Shown piece by piece: positions 1-8,126 of a stretch of DNA of 64,000 nt (its first letter is position 1; the number at the start of each line of letters is the position of its first letter). The DNA is from Streptomyces flavidovirens DSM 40150 (GTDB lineage: Bacteria > Actinomycetota > Actinomycetes > Streptomycetales > Streptomycetaceae). The translations under genes and the position numbers were made by a program. The notes below the pieces were generated by a model. That model did not search any database. It saw nothing but the letters and a program-made list of their open reading frames with translations, and had not been told where the DNA came from. The DNA lies in the NCBI RefSeq assembly GCF_000429085.1, contig NZ_AUBE01000011.1:1-64000 (forward strand). Reading direction: 5' to 3'.

Positions 1-332
1 AGATCATGCTGCGACCCCAGGAAGAACACGAGGTCATCCGACACAGCCGGGCCGAGCAGCAAACCGATGCCTGGAAGGACCGTTACAAGATCCGTGCCGG
101 GGTCGAAGGCACCATCTCACAAGGAGTTCAACGCTGTGGCCTGCGAAGATCCCGTTACCGAGGTCTCGCGAAGACAAGCCTCCAGCACCAGCTGACCGGC
201 GCCGCCATCAACCTCGCCCGCATCGATGCCCACCTCACTAAAACACCCCGAGCCCGCACCCGCACCAGCCACTTCGCAGCACTTCGCCCCGCTGAGCTGA
301 CACTCAGCGGGGCGAAACAGGGGCCGAATTAA
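1..332 (+). mobile_element. C-terminal fragment of an IS1182-type transposase
   Basis: The reading frame is already open at the left window edge and runs about 110 codons to a stop at 332. It encodes the typical C-terminal block of IS1182-family DDE transposases: 'RAGVEGTISQ', then 'GLRRSRYRGLAKT', then 'LQHQLTGAAINLARI'. The N-terminal part lies outside the window, so it is unknown whether the gene is intact. Its position just left of a stack of attachment-site copies suggests this locus is a hot spot for mobile DNA. The last residues are atypical because they read through a hairpin at 283-316. Confidence 0.75.
283..316. terminator. 14-bp perfect hairpin at the end of the transposase fragment
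   Basis: Arms 283-296 and 303-316 are perfectly complementary around a 6-nt loop. The hairpin overlaps the last codons of the transposase frame. It could be an intrinsic terminator without a T-run (common in Streptomyces) or part of an insertion-sequence end; the sequence alone does not decide. Confidence 0.5.
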
Positions 333-403
333 CCAACAGCGTCTCATCAAAGTCCGCCCCCCCCCTGAGCGAACACAGACCGGCCAACTGCGAAGATGCG
401 GCG

Positions 404-423
404 ATCACACGTTGAAGCGGAAC
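404..423. repeat. Attachment-site core copy 1 (ychF 3'-end duplicate, degenerate)
   Basis: Bases 411-423 repeat the 13 bp GTTGAAGCGGAAC present at the real 3' end of ychF (15617-15629). Read on the minus strand this still spells the terminal YchF residues FRFNV followed by a stop. The preceding bases ATCACAC (404-410) match those left of copy 2. It marks the left boundary of the short element carrying the toxin-antitoxin genes. Identity beyond 13 bp has been lost, so this is the oldest or most diverged junction. Confidence 0.65.
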
Positions 424-471
424 GTGCCGCGCAGGGCTCTCACCTGCGAAAACGCGGTCTCCGGGACCCAT

Positions 472-520
472 ATCCAGCACCGATCCAGCACGGTGCAGCC
501 TTATCCAGGACATCCAGCAC
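472..520. repeat. Repeated ATCCAGCAC motifs, candidate integrase arm sites
   Basis: ATCCAGCAC occurs at 472-480, 483-491 and 512-520, with a variant (ATCCAGGA) at 503-510. The first two copies are offset by 11 bp, about one helical turn. Similar pairs lie beside the other two ychF 3'-end copies. Short direct repeats in phase beside an attachment core are typical of arm-type binding sites for tyrosine integrases or excision factors; that role is inferred. Confidence 0.5.
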
Positions 521-567
521 GCGCGACCGCGGCGAAGGAAGCCCGTCCCCTCGCCACAGCGACGCAT

Positions 568-577
568 TGTGTACACA
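568..577. promoter_or_regulatory. Candidate operator of the Phd/RelE module
   Basis: TGTGTACACA is a perfect 10-bp palindrome 25 bp before the antitoxin start. It contains the TGTACA core known from operators of YefM-YoeB modules, whose antitoxins belong to the same Phd/YefM family. Autorepression of the operon by the antitoxin at this site is inferred. Confidence 0.55.
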
Positions 578-602
578 TGAGACACTCGGTACCCTTGGGC
601 GC

Positions 603-872
603 ATGACGCAGCCGCTGCCCATAGAGTCCATCCGTGATGTACGCGCGCACCTGGCTGAGGTCGTGGAGCGCGCCGATCGCGACGACGTCCCCACAGTGAT
701 CACGCGCCGGGGCAAGGAGGTAGCCGCCGTCGTCTCCATCGAGGTGCTGCGCAAGTACCAGGAGTGGGAAGAGCGCGAGATCAACCGGATCATCGATGAG
801 CGCATGGCCAACCCGGCACCCGGCATCCCCATCGAGGACATCATGAGGGAGACGCTGGCGCGCGGTGAGTGA
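603..872 (+). CDS. Phd/YefM-family antitoxin
   Basis: An 89-residue protein with the Phd/YefM pattern: an N-terminal DNA-binding half containing 'SIRDVRAHLAEVVERA' and the strand 'PTVITRRGKEVAAVVS', followed by an acidic, charged C-terminal tail likely to wrap the toxin. It should neutralise the RelE-type toxin encoded next and repress the shared promoter. The ATG at 603 is chosen because the Phd fold begins there; longer in-frame extensions are low-quality sequence. Its stop overlaps the toxin start by 8 bp, which implies translational coupling. The pair is the only cargo between two attachment-site copies. Confidence 0.88.
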   Translation: MTQPLPIESIRDVRAHLAEVVERADRDDVPTVITRRGKEVAAVVSIEVLRKYQEWEEREINRIIDERMANPAPGIPIEDIMRETLARGE

Positions 873-1128
873 GTACCGAACCGTCTTCCACCCAGAGGCA
901 CAGTCCGAGCTTCGCAAGATCCCCCGCGACACGGCGCTGCGCATCCTGGCCAAGCTGACCGAGCTGGAGAGCGACCCCTTCGGATTCAACACCACGGCGC
1001 TCGTATCGCAGCCAGAACGCCGTCGCCTGCGGGTCGGCGACTACCGCGTCGTCTACACGATCGACAACGGAGAGCTCGTGGTGTGGGTCGTGCACGTCGG
1101 GCACCGCTCGACCGTCTACGACGCTTGA
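865..1128 (+). CDS. RelE-family toxin (mRNA interferase type)
   Basis: An 87-residue protein starting at GTG inside the end of the antitoxin gene. It shows the RelE/ParE fold signature: 'YRTVFHPEAQSELRKIP' at the N terminus, 'LRVGDYRVVYTID' in the middle strands and 'VVHVGHRSTVY' at the C terminus. The basic residues of the central strand and the final R/Y are where RelE and YoeB toxins keep catalytic residues, so ribosome-dependent mRNA cleavage is likely. A ParE-like gyrase toxin cannot be excluded on sequence alone. As part of an otherwise cargo-free mini-element it may act as an addiction or defence cassette. Confidence 0.88.
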   Translation: MSEYRTVFHPEAQSELRKIPRDTALRILAKLTELESDPFGFNTTALVSQPERRRLRVGDYRVVYTIDNGELVVWVVHVGHRSTVYDA

Positions 1129-1152
1129 TAACAGCTGATCCGGCGTCAGAAT

Positions 1153-1172
1153 ATCCAGCACCCATCCAGCAC
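1153..1172. repeat. Paired ATCCAGCAC motifs left of core copy 2
   Basis: Two exact copies of ATCCAGCAC at 1153-1161 and 1164-1172, offset by 11 bp. Same motif and phase as at 472-491. Their position outside the left edge of the 14 kb element is what is expected if they belong to the right end of the adjoining short element. Confidence 0.5.
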
Positions 1173-1181
1173 GGTGACGGC

Positions 1182-1215
1182 GAAGGGGTCGCCCCCTAGA
1201 GGAGTCGACCCCTTC
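1182..1215. terminator. Hairpin after the toxin gene
   Basis: GAAGGGGTCG (1182-1191) and CGACCCCTTC (1206-1215) form a perfect 10-bp stem with a 14-nt loop. The segment continues into 'CCCCTTCTGACCTGCA', which also occurs downstream of the real ychF gene (15558-15573). It may terminate the toxin operon, or be an ancestral copy of the ychF terminator carried by the element. Confidence 0.55.
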
Positions 1216-1268
1216 TGACCTGCACGCTTGCGGAATCGCCTCGCGTACAGTAACGAACTAATCACACA

Positions 1269-1288
1269 TTGAAGCGGAACTCCACCAC
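1269..1288. repeat. Attachment-site core copy 2 (ychF 3'-end duplicate)
   Basis: TTGAAGCGGAACTCCACCAC is identical over 20 bp to 15618-15637, the 3' end of ychF. Read on the minus strand it encodes VVEFRFNV and then a TGA stop, the exact YchF C terminus with a different stop codon. It is therefore the left attachment junction of the 14.3 kb element whose right junction is in ychF itself. Confidence 0.8.
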
Positions 1289-1318
1289 AACCGCTCTGAC
1301 CTGCGGTTATGCGGGCAC

Positions 1319-1339
1319 ATCCCAGCACCATCTCAGCAC
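1319..1339. repeat. Paired arm-type motifs right of core copy 2
   Basis: ATCCCAGCAC (1319-1328) and ATCTCAGCAC (1330-1339) are offset by 11 bp. The CCCAGCAC spelling matches the motifs at the right end of the 14 kb element (15411-15521), not the CCAGCAC spelling of the short element. This supports two distinct elements with their own recombination sites. Confidence 0.5.
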
Positions 1340-1758
1340 GGTATTCACAGCAAAGTACAAGAGGGCTCGGGCCCGCCAAGGCTACACAACAGCAGTCAGC
1401 CAGGGGCCGAGGTTTGTGGGACTTCTCTACACATCCGTTCAGCATGATGGCGCTCCCCGACGCCCCTGCCGAGTCTGCTATACGCGGCTCACAGAGGCCA
1501 GGCGGTCAGCAAATCTCCGGGCCATAAAGGCGCCAAGTCCGGACAGTCGACCCCACTGCGCAAACCGCCAGGACTGGAACAGGTTCGTCGATGAGGACGG
1601 CCAAATGCCGATAGAGCGACCAAGTCTGTGACCATGAAGGGCTCGAGTGGCGTCGTTAGCTCGCAACGGGCCGTTATCGGCCGCCAACTCGCGGCACTTC
1701 TGGCGTTCGAGGCGTCACATCCGAATCCTGACTCCGCGCAAGCGGACCAGCGCCCGGC
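1340..1758. other. Gene-free left end of the large element
   Basis: About 420 bp between the attachment core and the end of the first restriction gene. Several short open frames exist, but none has a convincing start, ribosome site or family signature. No integrase or excisionase remnant was recognised. It probably serves as recombination-site flank. Confidence 0.4.
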
Positions 1759-2961
1759 TCAGAGGACTTCGTGGCTCACATCAATCGGCCGGGAACCGCC
1801 CTGCGACATCTCGTGCAGTACCAGGTCTTCCATCACACAACTCTCTTTGCCCGCCGCACGCGCAAGGTCATGCAAAGCAACGGCACGCGAGGCGAATTCC
1901 TGCCTGACCGCAACATCCGGCCAGGGGATCTTGTAGCGAGAGAAGTCCTTACGCCGCATAGCTCGGGCCTGCGTCCCCTGGGCCATGTCCACCAGCTCCC
2001 GGCTCCGGTGTCGCAGTGAGTGCAGCAGCCACATGCGATCAGCATCTGATTCCGTACGGATCGCAAGCGTGCGGGGACCCGCCACTACCGGGACAGCGGT
2101 CAGAACAGTCCGTACCTCACCAGGGCGCGGCGCGATCAGAAGAGTGCCAGACGGGCACACCGCATCGGGCTGCGCCACAGTGCCCGCAGCTGTCGCATCC
2201 AGAAAGACGGACCTGCTGTTCAAGACTTCCGCGGGGGACACGAACGGATAGGACACCTGCTCACCGTTCGGCGGCGACGGGACCGCACCGGTCACAATCC
2301 GGCCCACGTCGCCCACCGCACGCTCGTTAGTCGGACCGCGTCCGTAGTCATCAAGCGTCTTGACGAAGTACGTGTCGGCAAGTTCGGTCGCGCAGGCCTC
2401 AATCCGGGTGCTCAGCGCATGCTGCTGCTCAGCATGGGAGATCGCTCGCAGCAGCCGTTCCCGCTCCGAAGGCGGCGGCACCGGTACGGGTAGCCGGCTG
2501 AGGGCCTGGAGGGGCAGGGTCACGTGCTCGGAGTTGGACGAGGAGACCGTGAGATAGTCGCGGCTCTGCTGGGTTCTGAGCCACCAGCGAAGCCACAGAT
2601 CCCATTGTTGGTCCCGGGATTCAGGTGTCCAGCGGATGACCAGGACAGACCTGGCGACGTTCCACCCTTGATGTTCCTCCGTCGCCACCGCCGTCTCCCC
2701 CACACGGCCTACAGCCACGACGAGGAGATCCCCCGCTCTGAGCATGCTGCGTGGGTGACGTCTGGCTACCTCCGGATCGACGTACGTGGGCGCCTGGGCC
2801 TGGATGACTCCCCCGATGATCTCTTTGGCGCCGATCATGGGAACTCCATAGGGAGACTTTCGCGGGCGCGTGATGCCGTACGCGATGTGCTCGACGCCGG
2901 GGAATTCGCCCAGCTCAACAACGGGCCACGACGGGGGAAGGCTCTCCAGCTCTCTGGTCAT
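1759..2961 (-). CDS. HsdS-like DNA specificity subunit (second pair)
   Basis: A 400-residue protein with the two-half architecture of type I specificity subunits: a first target-recognition domain (about 10-145) ending in 'LPLQALSRLPVPVPPPSERERLL', a helical spacer, and a second domain (about 215-350) ending in 'FSRYKIPWPDVAVRQEF'. The repeated aliphatic-P-(I/V)P segments followed by a long helix are the conserved regions that grip the M subunits. Its ATG overlaps the stop of the upstream M-like gene by 4 bp, so the two are translationally coupled and probably form a complex. It differs strongly from the HsdS encoded at 8123-9415, so it should read another sequence. Confidence 0.8.
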   Translation of the reverse strand: MTRELESLPPSWPVVELGEFPGVEHIAYGITRPRKSPYGVPMIGAKEIIGGVIQAQAPTYVDPEVARRHPRSMLRAGDLLVVAVGRVGETAVATEEHQGWNVARSVLVIRWTPESRDQQWDLWLRWWLRTQQSRDYLTVSSSNSEHVTLPLQALSRLPVPVPPPSERERLLRAISHAEQQHALSTRIEACATELADTYFVKTLDDYGRGPTNERAVGDVGRIVTGAVPSPPNGEQVSYPFVSPAEVLNSRSVFLDATAAGTVAQPDAVCPSGTLLIAPRPGEVRTVLTAVPVVAGPRTLAIRTESDADRMWLLHSLRHRSRELVDMAQGTQARAMRRKDFSRYKIPWPDVAVRQEFASRAVALHDLARAAGKESCVMEDLVLHEMSQGGSRPIDVSHEVL

Positions 2962-4370
2962 TCATGCCTGCCTTCCAGTACGCCGCGGACTCGATGCCGG
3001 GCAGCGGCACTACGGTCCATGGCCTCGTACAGCTGACGCTTCCGGATCCGGCTGTCCGTCCCGGAATTCGATGTCACGTTGTTTCGCTGCTGTAGGTAGC
3101 GCGCAGGCCTCAGATCAAAGCCCGCCCGGGCAATTTCCTCAAGGCTTGCCGCACGGCACCAAGGCACTGAGTCGGGCGCGTCCTCGCCTACAGGACTCTG
3201 TTCCCCCTGCCACGCCCTGAACATCCGGAAAAGGCGCTCAGCCTGCGCGGTGTCGAACCCGCGCCGCGCGCCGTCCCTCCACGTCGGCAGTTCTCCCGCA
3301 TCTGCGAACAGGACTCGATCGCCGTTGGGCCGCGCCCCTTTCGCCAGCAGCCACAACGCTGTGCTCGTTCTGGTGTGTGCTAACGGCCACGACGGCAAGT
3401 CGACGATGCCTGCGACCAGCCCGTTTTCCAGCAACCTCTGGCGGATCAGCCCATCCGAACTGCTGCTGCTGTGCGCCGCCGCCGAGGAGAGCAGGATGAC
3501 CGCCCGTCCGTGCGGTGCGAGATCGGCCAGGACGTGCTGGATCCAGGCGAAGTTCGCGTTGCCAGGCCGTGGCACGCCCAGGTCCCACCGTGCATCGCTC
3601 TGCAACTCACCGTGGCCCCAATCCCGCATGTTCACAGTGGGGTTGGTGATGATCACGTCGGTCCGTTCCTGCGGAAGCCCTGCCCGAAGAGTGTCAGTGC
3701 CGTCACCGGCGAGGTCAGCGCGGAATCCGTGCAGTGCCAGGTTCACGGCTGCGGCATAGCGCGCCAAGGGCCGAATATCTGCCCCGGACAAGTGCAATTC
3801 GGCCCCTTGTGCCTGGGCCCGGAAGGCGGCGGCGCGCAAGAGTCGCCCCGAACCGCACGCCGGGTCCCGCACCATCTCCCCGGCTCGGGGCGCGGCCAGC
3901 CCCGCGAAAAGGTACGCCACAGTATCCGGCGTGAAATAGTCGCCGCCTCGCGCATAGCGCGTGGAATACAAGTCCAGCAACACATCGAGCAGATACTCGG
4001 CCGTCTCCAACCGACCCACTTCCGTGACCAGCTCTTCGAGAGCCGCGTCCGTCTGCGCGAAGGGGCGGCTCACACCTTCGTCGCGATACGCGGGGAGTCG
4101 GTATTCGCGGGCAACATGGGTGCGCGACCAAACAGCGCTCAGCGCCTCCCCCACGGACTTGGGCCGGGGGGTAGCGTCGCTCCACCACCGCTTGTCCGTC
4201 CCCCTCACCCCACCTGCTCCAGCCCCGAACTTGCACTGGAGATACACCACCTGAAACGCCAGCCGGTACGCCGTATCGGCATCCGACGCACGCCGCAGCC
4301 GATCAAGCGCGCCGAGCACCCGGCGATACGTCAGCTGCCCCTGGCCTCTCTCCCGCTCCCCCGGTGTCAC
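2958..4370 (-). CDS. HsdM-like N6-adenine methylase-fold protein with altered catalytic motif
   Basis: A 470-residue protein from the GTG at 4370, which overlaps the stop of the upstream small gene (GTGA); codons upstream in this frame have no methylase character. It keeps the 'GGDYFTPDTVA' lead-in and the SAM-binding motif I DPACGSG (residues 169-175). Motif IV, normally NPPF, reads NPTV (243-246), although the neighbouring 'N.RDWG' context is retained. Loss of the second proline and of the aromatic residue that stacks on the flipped adenine predicts weak or no methylation. Downstream, an S/A-rich stretch replaces the usual segment. It may bind DNA with the HsdS-like partner without modifying it, as a sensor or decoy. 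Residual activity cannot be excluded. Confidence 0.8.
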   Translation of the reverse strand: MTPGERERGQGQLTYRRVLGALDRLRRASDADTAYRLAFQVVYLQCKFGAGAGGVRGTDKRWWSDATPRPKSVGEALSAVWSRTHVAREYRLPAYRDEGVSRPFAQTDAALEELVTEVGRLETAEYLLDVLLDLYSTRYARGGDYFTPDTVAYLFAGLAAPRAGEMVRDPACGSGRLLRAAAFRAQAQGAELHLSGADIRPLARYAAAVNLALHGFRADLAGDGTDTLRAGLPQERTDVIITNPTVNMRDWGHGELQSDARWDLGVPRPGNANFAWIQHVLADLAPHGRAVILLSSAAAHSSSSSDGLIRQRLLENGLVAGIVDLPSWPLAHTRTSTALWLLAKGARPNGDRVLFADAGELPTWRDGARRGFDTAQAERLFRMFRAWQGEQSPVGEDAPDSVPWCRAASLEEIARAGFDLRPARYLQQRNNVTSNSGTDSRIRKRQLYEAMDRSAAARHRVRGVLEGRHE

Positions 4371-4552
4371 GACGACATCAGCCAAGTAGCGGTGGCCAGA
4401 CCGATCAGCACGGCCGCCCCACAGGCTCCACCGCCATACTTGACGGCCGTAACAACCTTGCCCGCGCTCGCGTACTCGAGGATGCCGGCGACGAGACCCA
4501 CTACGGTGGACGCCAGGATGACCACTGCCAACAGCAGCGCTCTGTGCGGCAT
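4367..4552 (-). CDS. Small two-helix membrane protein
   Basis: A 61-residue frame with a good ribosome site (AAGGGAG six bases before the ATG) and two hydrophobic segments, about residues 5-25 and 42-59, separated by a short loop with 'SAGKVVTAVKYGGG'. The stop overlaps the GTG start of the M-like gene by 4 bp, so it heads that operon. No family was recognised. A small membrane protein in a defence operon could be a membrane-active effector, but nothing in the sequence shows this. It could also be an unrelated short membrane gene. Confidence 0.55.
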   Translation of the reverse strand: MPHRALLLAVVILASTVVGLVAGILEYASAGKVVTAVKYGGGACGAAVLIGLATATWLMSS

Positions 4553-4584
4553 GCTGCAACTCCCTTACGTGTCCCAACAGTTCG

Positions 4585-4598
4585 GCGGAATGTTCCGC
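4585..4598. promoter_or_regulatory. Dyad upstream of the small membrane protein operon
   Basis: GCGGAA-TG-TTCCGC is a perfect 14-bp inverted repeat 33 bp before the ATG at 4552. The 259 bp between hsdR and this operon hold no gene, so the promoter of the second M/S pair should lie here. The dyad is a candidate operator. Confidence 0.35.
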
Positions 4599-4811
4599 GG
4601 ACACGAACGTAGTGGCCGGGCGCACCCCACGTCTCGCAGCACGAGAGTTTGTTTCTCCGAGAGGTAGGGACGACGGCGCCCAGGCTCAACACGGCCATCG
4701 CCATCCTGGCGAAAACGGCATGCTCGCTGTGGGGCCAGACGGTTTCGGACCCGCTCCCGCCGCTGGGGCCCGCAGACAGCGAGAACCCGGCGACGAGCGG
4801 GGGAGTTCGAA

Positions 4812-7800
4812 TCAGCTGGCAGCAGGCCCGTCCGTGGACCACTCGTTGGCGAAGTGTTCCATCTGCTTCAGCACAAGCTCGATGGCTGCCGGGGCCTGCT
4901 TCGGCGGGTAACCGCGGCGGGCGAGAAGGCGCTTGATCGTGGTGCGGAGTTTGGCACGGACAGGTTCACGGGAGATCCAGTCTGGCTTGAGCTGCTGTCG
5001 GATCTGCACGACGAGTTCGCGGGCGATCTCCGCGAGGGTCTCGTCGCCCATGAGCTCGCGGGCGCTGCCGAGGTCAGCCACAGCGTCGTAGAAGGCAAGC
5101 TCGTTGTTGTCGAGGGCGGGGGTGAACTGTACGCCTCGCCTGGCGTCGTTCGCGATCTCCTTGGCCATCTCAACCAGCTTGGCAATGATTTCGGCACTGG
5201 TGAGCTGCTGACGCATGTAGCGCACCATCAGGTCCTGGAGCCGGTCGGAGAACGCCGTCTGACGGACGATGTTGTGCCGGGTGACCTCGCGCATCTTCTG
5301 TTCGACGAGGCGACGCAGGGCCTCAGCAGCCAAGTGCGGGGTCTCGCTGCCCTGCAACTTGGCGACAAGTGCGTCGTTGAGGTGGGTCAAGTCCGCGGTC
5401 TCCAGGCCGGCTTCGGCGAAGAGGTCCGTCACGCCTCCCGTCTCGACGACCGCGGAAGTCAGCTGGGCGAGGTACAGCTGTACGTCGCGGGCAATCGGCA
5501 GACCCCGCGCCTCGCGTTCCATGGCGTCGAGCTTCGCCATATACGCCCGGACCTCGACGAAGAACTGGATGTCCCGCTTCCAGTGGGGCTGGTCCTCGAA
5601 GCACGCTCCGATATCCGCGGACGAGCCGGCGAGCGCGAAGAAGCGTTCAAGGCGATGTGCGTGGTTACGGAAGCGGCGGGCGAGAGTCTCCTCCGGGTTG
5701 TCGAGCTCCTCGGGGTTGTTGCCCGGAGTCTGCGGACTGCGCAGGTAGTTTGCGGTGCCCAGGGCGGCGTCGATGAACGCCGTCCGGATGGGCCGGGCGA
5801 GCCGCTCGCGCCAGTCCCAGCCGTGGAGCATCTGGTCGAGGATGTCGTACTCGTTGCGCAGTTCCTCCAGGGCCCGGTCGATGTCCTGGCCGAGGGTACG
5901 GTCCTTCTGGTCTGACTCGGAGTACTCGGCGATGGCCCGCTGCAGGTTCTCGGTGAGCGGGGCGTAACCGACGAGGAGGCCGTCCTCCTTCATCCGGTAG
6001 CGACGGTTGACGCGGGCCAGGGCCTGCATCAGGTTGGCGCCCTTCAGGGGCCGGTCCAGGTACATGGTGTGGATCGGCGGTGCATCAAATCCGGTCAGGA
6101 GCATGCTGTGGACGATGAGCAGCTCCAGCTCGTCGTCGGGGTCCTTGGCCCGGTTGATGACGGCCTTGCGCTGGCCGTCGCGTAGGGCGTGGGCCTTGAG
6201 GTGCTCGGCGTCCTGACGGGTGTTGGACGAGAACACGATCTTCATCGCGCCCTTGTCGATGTCGTCGCTGTGCCACTCGGGGCGCAGCGCGCGCAGTTCG
6301 TCGTAGACCTTGACGCAGATGTCGCGGGTGGCACACACGATCATCGCCTTGCCGGGCGCGCCACCGCTCTCGGAGACCCCGACGAACGGCTGCATCCGCG
6401 TGCGCCGCGCCTCCCAGTGCTCGACCAGGTCCCGGGTGAGGTCCCTTATCCGGGCCGGAGCACCGTATAGGGCGTTCATGGTGGCCACGGCCTGCTCGAT
6501 GCGGGAGCGCTCAGAGTCGTCGAGACCGTCCGTGATCCGGTCGGCTTCCTCGTCAATGACCGTCGGATCGACGTCCCGGTCGAGGACGAGCTGCACCACA
6601 CGGCTCTCGTGGTAGACCTTCACGGTCGCGCCGTCGTCGGCGGCCCGCTTCAGGTCGTATACGTCGATGTAGTCGCCGAAGACCTCACGGGTGTCGCGGT
6701 CGGACTCGGAGATCGGGGTTCCGGTGAACGCGAGCAGGGTCGCGTGCGGGAGCGCGTCGCGCAGGTGGCGGGCGTAGCCGTCGAGATTGTCGTAGTGGCT
6801 GCGGTGGGCTTCGTCGACGATGACGATGATGTTGCGTCGGTCGGAGAGCAGCGGGTGATCGTTGCCCGACTCCTTCTCCTCCTTGGTCTTGCCGAACTTC
6901 TGCAGGGTCGTGAAGAGGATGCCACCTGTGCGCCTGGCGGCCAGCTCCTCGCGCAACTGGGCGCGAGTGAGAACCTGTTGGGGTTTCTCCGGCAGCACCT
7001 CGCTCTCCAGGAAGGTGCCATACAGCTGGTCGTCGAGGTCGTTCCGGTCGGTGATGACGACGATGGTCGGGTTGTGCAGCGCCGGGTCGCGGGAGACGAG
7101 GTTGCTGGTAAGCACCATCTCCTCGGACTTGCCCGAGCCCTGTGTGTGCCAGACCACGCCTGCCTTGCCGTCACTGGCCGCGGCCTGCCGTACCTTGTCG
7201 GCGGCGCGAGTGACGGCGAAGTACTGGTGCGGCTTGGCGATGCGCTTCATCCTCTTCGACGGTACGAAGTTGATGAAGCTTTCGATCAGGGAGAGGAAGC
7301 GCGGCTGCGTGAACAGGCCGTGCAGGGCGAGATTCTGAGCCGAGTCGACGATGCCCTCGCCCCGGAGGGGGTCCACGCGGGCGCCGAACTCGTCGGTGTT
7401 CCACGGGGCGAAGTGCTCGTACGGCGTGAACGGGGTGCCGTACTTGGCGGTTATCCCATCGGACAGCAACACGAGCGCGTTGTAGCGGAACGCCGTCGGG
7501 AACTCCTCCACGTACCGGCTGATCTGCGCGTGCGCACCTTCAAGGGTGGCGCTCTCGTCACCGGCGCGCTTCAGCTCGATCACGGCGAGGGGGAGGCCGT
7601 TGACGTACAGGACGAGGTCGAAGCGGCGGTTCTTCTCACCATCGATGACGGTGACCTGGCGGACAGCACGGTAGGTGTTCGCGTCGGGGTCGACGAGGTC
7701 GATGACGCGGACGGTGGGATTGTGTTCCGCGCCGAAGGAGTCGGTGTAGGTGACGGACCGGATGCCGGCGGTCAGGAAGCCGTGCGCGGTCCGGTTCTCC

Positions 7801-8126
7801 TCGTACGCGTCCTGAGAGGCGGGGGTCGCGGCGGTGGCGAGGGCGTCGCGGACGGCGTCCGGGGGCAGGTCGGGGTTCAGGCGCTCGATCGCGTCGCGGA
7901 GGTCGGTGTAGAGGACCAGGTCATCCCAGGAGGTACGGTGGCCCGAGCCGGGGGCGAGCTCATTGCCCTCGGCCTTCGGCCAGTCGAGCTCGAGGAGCTC
8001 GTCGAGGGCGAGGTGCTCCCAGTCGGCTTCCAAAGGGCGGCAGTTGCCGCTCGGCAGGTTCTCGACGACGTGGGCGTCGTACGTGCTGGCCGTGTCGGCG
8101 CGGTTGTGGTGACGGTCGTTCGTCAT
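4812..8126 (-). CDS. hsdR: Type I restriction endonuclease subunit R
   Basis: A 1104-residue protein, normal length for HsdR. The N-terminal nuclease domain shows the PD-(D/E)xK core: D170 in 'RRFDLVLY' and E184-x-K186 in 'AVIELKRA'. The helicase/translocase part has Walker A TQGSGKS (328-334), the DEAH box (438-441) and motif VI 'ALARVNRRYR'. The C-terminal helical region contacts the M2S core. It cleaves unmodified DNA after ATP-driven translocation. The start overlaps the hsdS stop by 4 bp, giving the order hsdM-hsdS-hsdR. No disruption is seen, so restriction should be active. Confidence 0.95.
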   Translation of the reverse strand: MTNDRHHNRADTASTYDAHVVENLPSGNCRPLEADWEHLALDELLELDWPKAEGNELAPGSGHRTSWDDLVLYTDLRDAIERLNPDLPPDAVRDALATAATPASQDAYEENRTAHGFLTAGIRSVTYTDSFGAEHNPTVRVIDLVDPDANTYRAVRQVTVIDGEKNRRFDLVLYVNGLPLAVIELKRAGDESATLEGAHAQISRYVEEFPTAFRYNALVLLSDGITAKYGTPFTPYEHFAPWNTDEFGARVDPLRGEGIVDSAQNLALHGLFTQPRFLSLIESFINFVPSKRMKRIAKPHQYFAVTRAADKVRQAAASDGKAGVVWHTQGSGKSEEMVLTSNLVSRDPALHNPTIVVITDRNDLDDQLYGTFLESEVLPEKPQQVLTRAQLREELAARRTGGILFTTLQKFGKTKEEKESGNDHPLLSDRRNIIVIVDEAHRSHYDNLDGYARHLRDALPHATLLAFTGTPISESDRDTREVFGDYIDVYDLKRAADDGATVKVYHESRVVQLVLDRDVDPTVIDEEADRITDGLDDSERSRIEQAVATMNALYGAPARIRDLTRDLVEHWEARRTRMQPFVGVSESGGAPGKAMIVCATRDICVKVYDELRALRPEWHSDDIDKGAMKIVFSSNTRQDAEHLKAHALRDGQRKAVINRAKDPDDELELLIVHSMLLTGFDAPPIHTMYLDRPLKGANLMQALARVNRRYRMKEDGLLVGYAPLTENLQRAIAEYSESDQKDRTLGQDIDRALEELRNEYDILDQMLHGWDWRERLARPIRTAFIDAALGTANYLRSPQTPGNNPEELDNPEETLARRFRNHAHRLERFFALAGSSADIGACFEDQPHWKRDIQFFVEVRAYMAKLDAMEREARGLPIARDVQLYLAQLTSAVVETGGVTDLFAEAGLETADLTHLNDALVAKLQGSETPHLAAEALRRLVEQKMREVTRHNIVRQTAFSDRLQDLMVRYMRQQLTSAEIIAKLVEMAKEIANDARRGVQFTPALDNNELAFYDAVADLGSARELMGDETLAEIARELVVQIRQQLKPDWISREPVRAKLRTTIKRLLARRGYPPKQAPAAIELVLKQMEHFANEWSTDGPAAS

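Noticed and set aside
1..332. Intact insertion sequence
   Set aside because: Only the C-terminal about 110 codons lie in the window and no terminal inverted-repeat pair can be seen, so completeness cannot be claimed.
472..1339. CRISPR array from the short ATCCAGCAC repeats
   Set aside because: Repeats are 9-10 bp with 1-2 bp spacers in pairs, far from the 28-37 bp repeat and about 32-38 bp spacer pattern, and no cas genes are present.
1269..1631. A 120-codon plus-strand frame with a C-x-x-C motif
   Set aside because: It begins inside the attachment core, has no ribosome site or family resemblance and looks like random high-GC coding potential.
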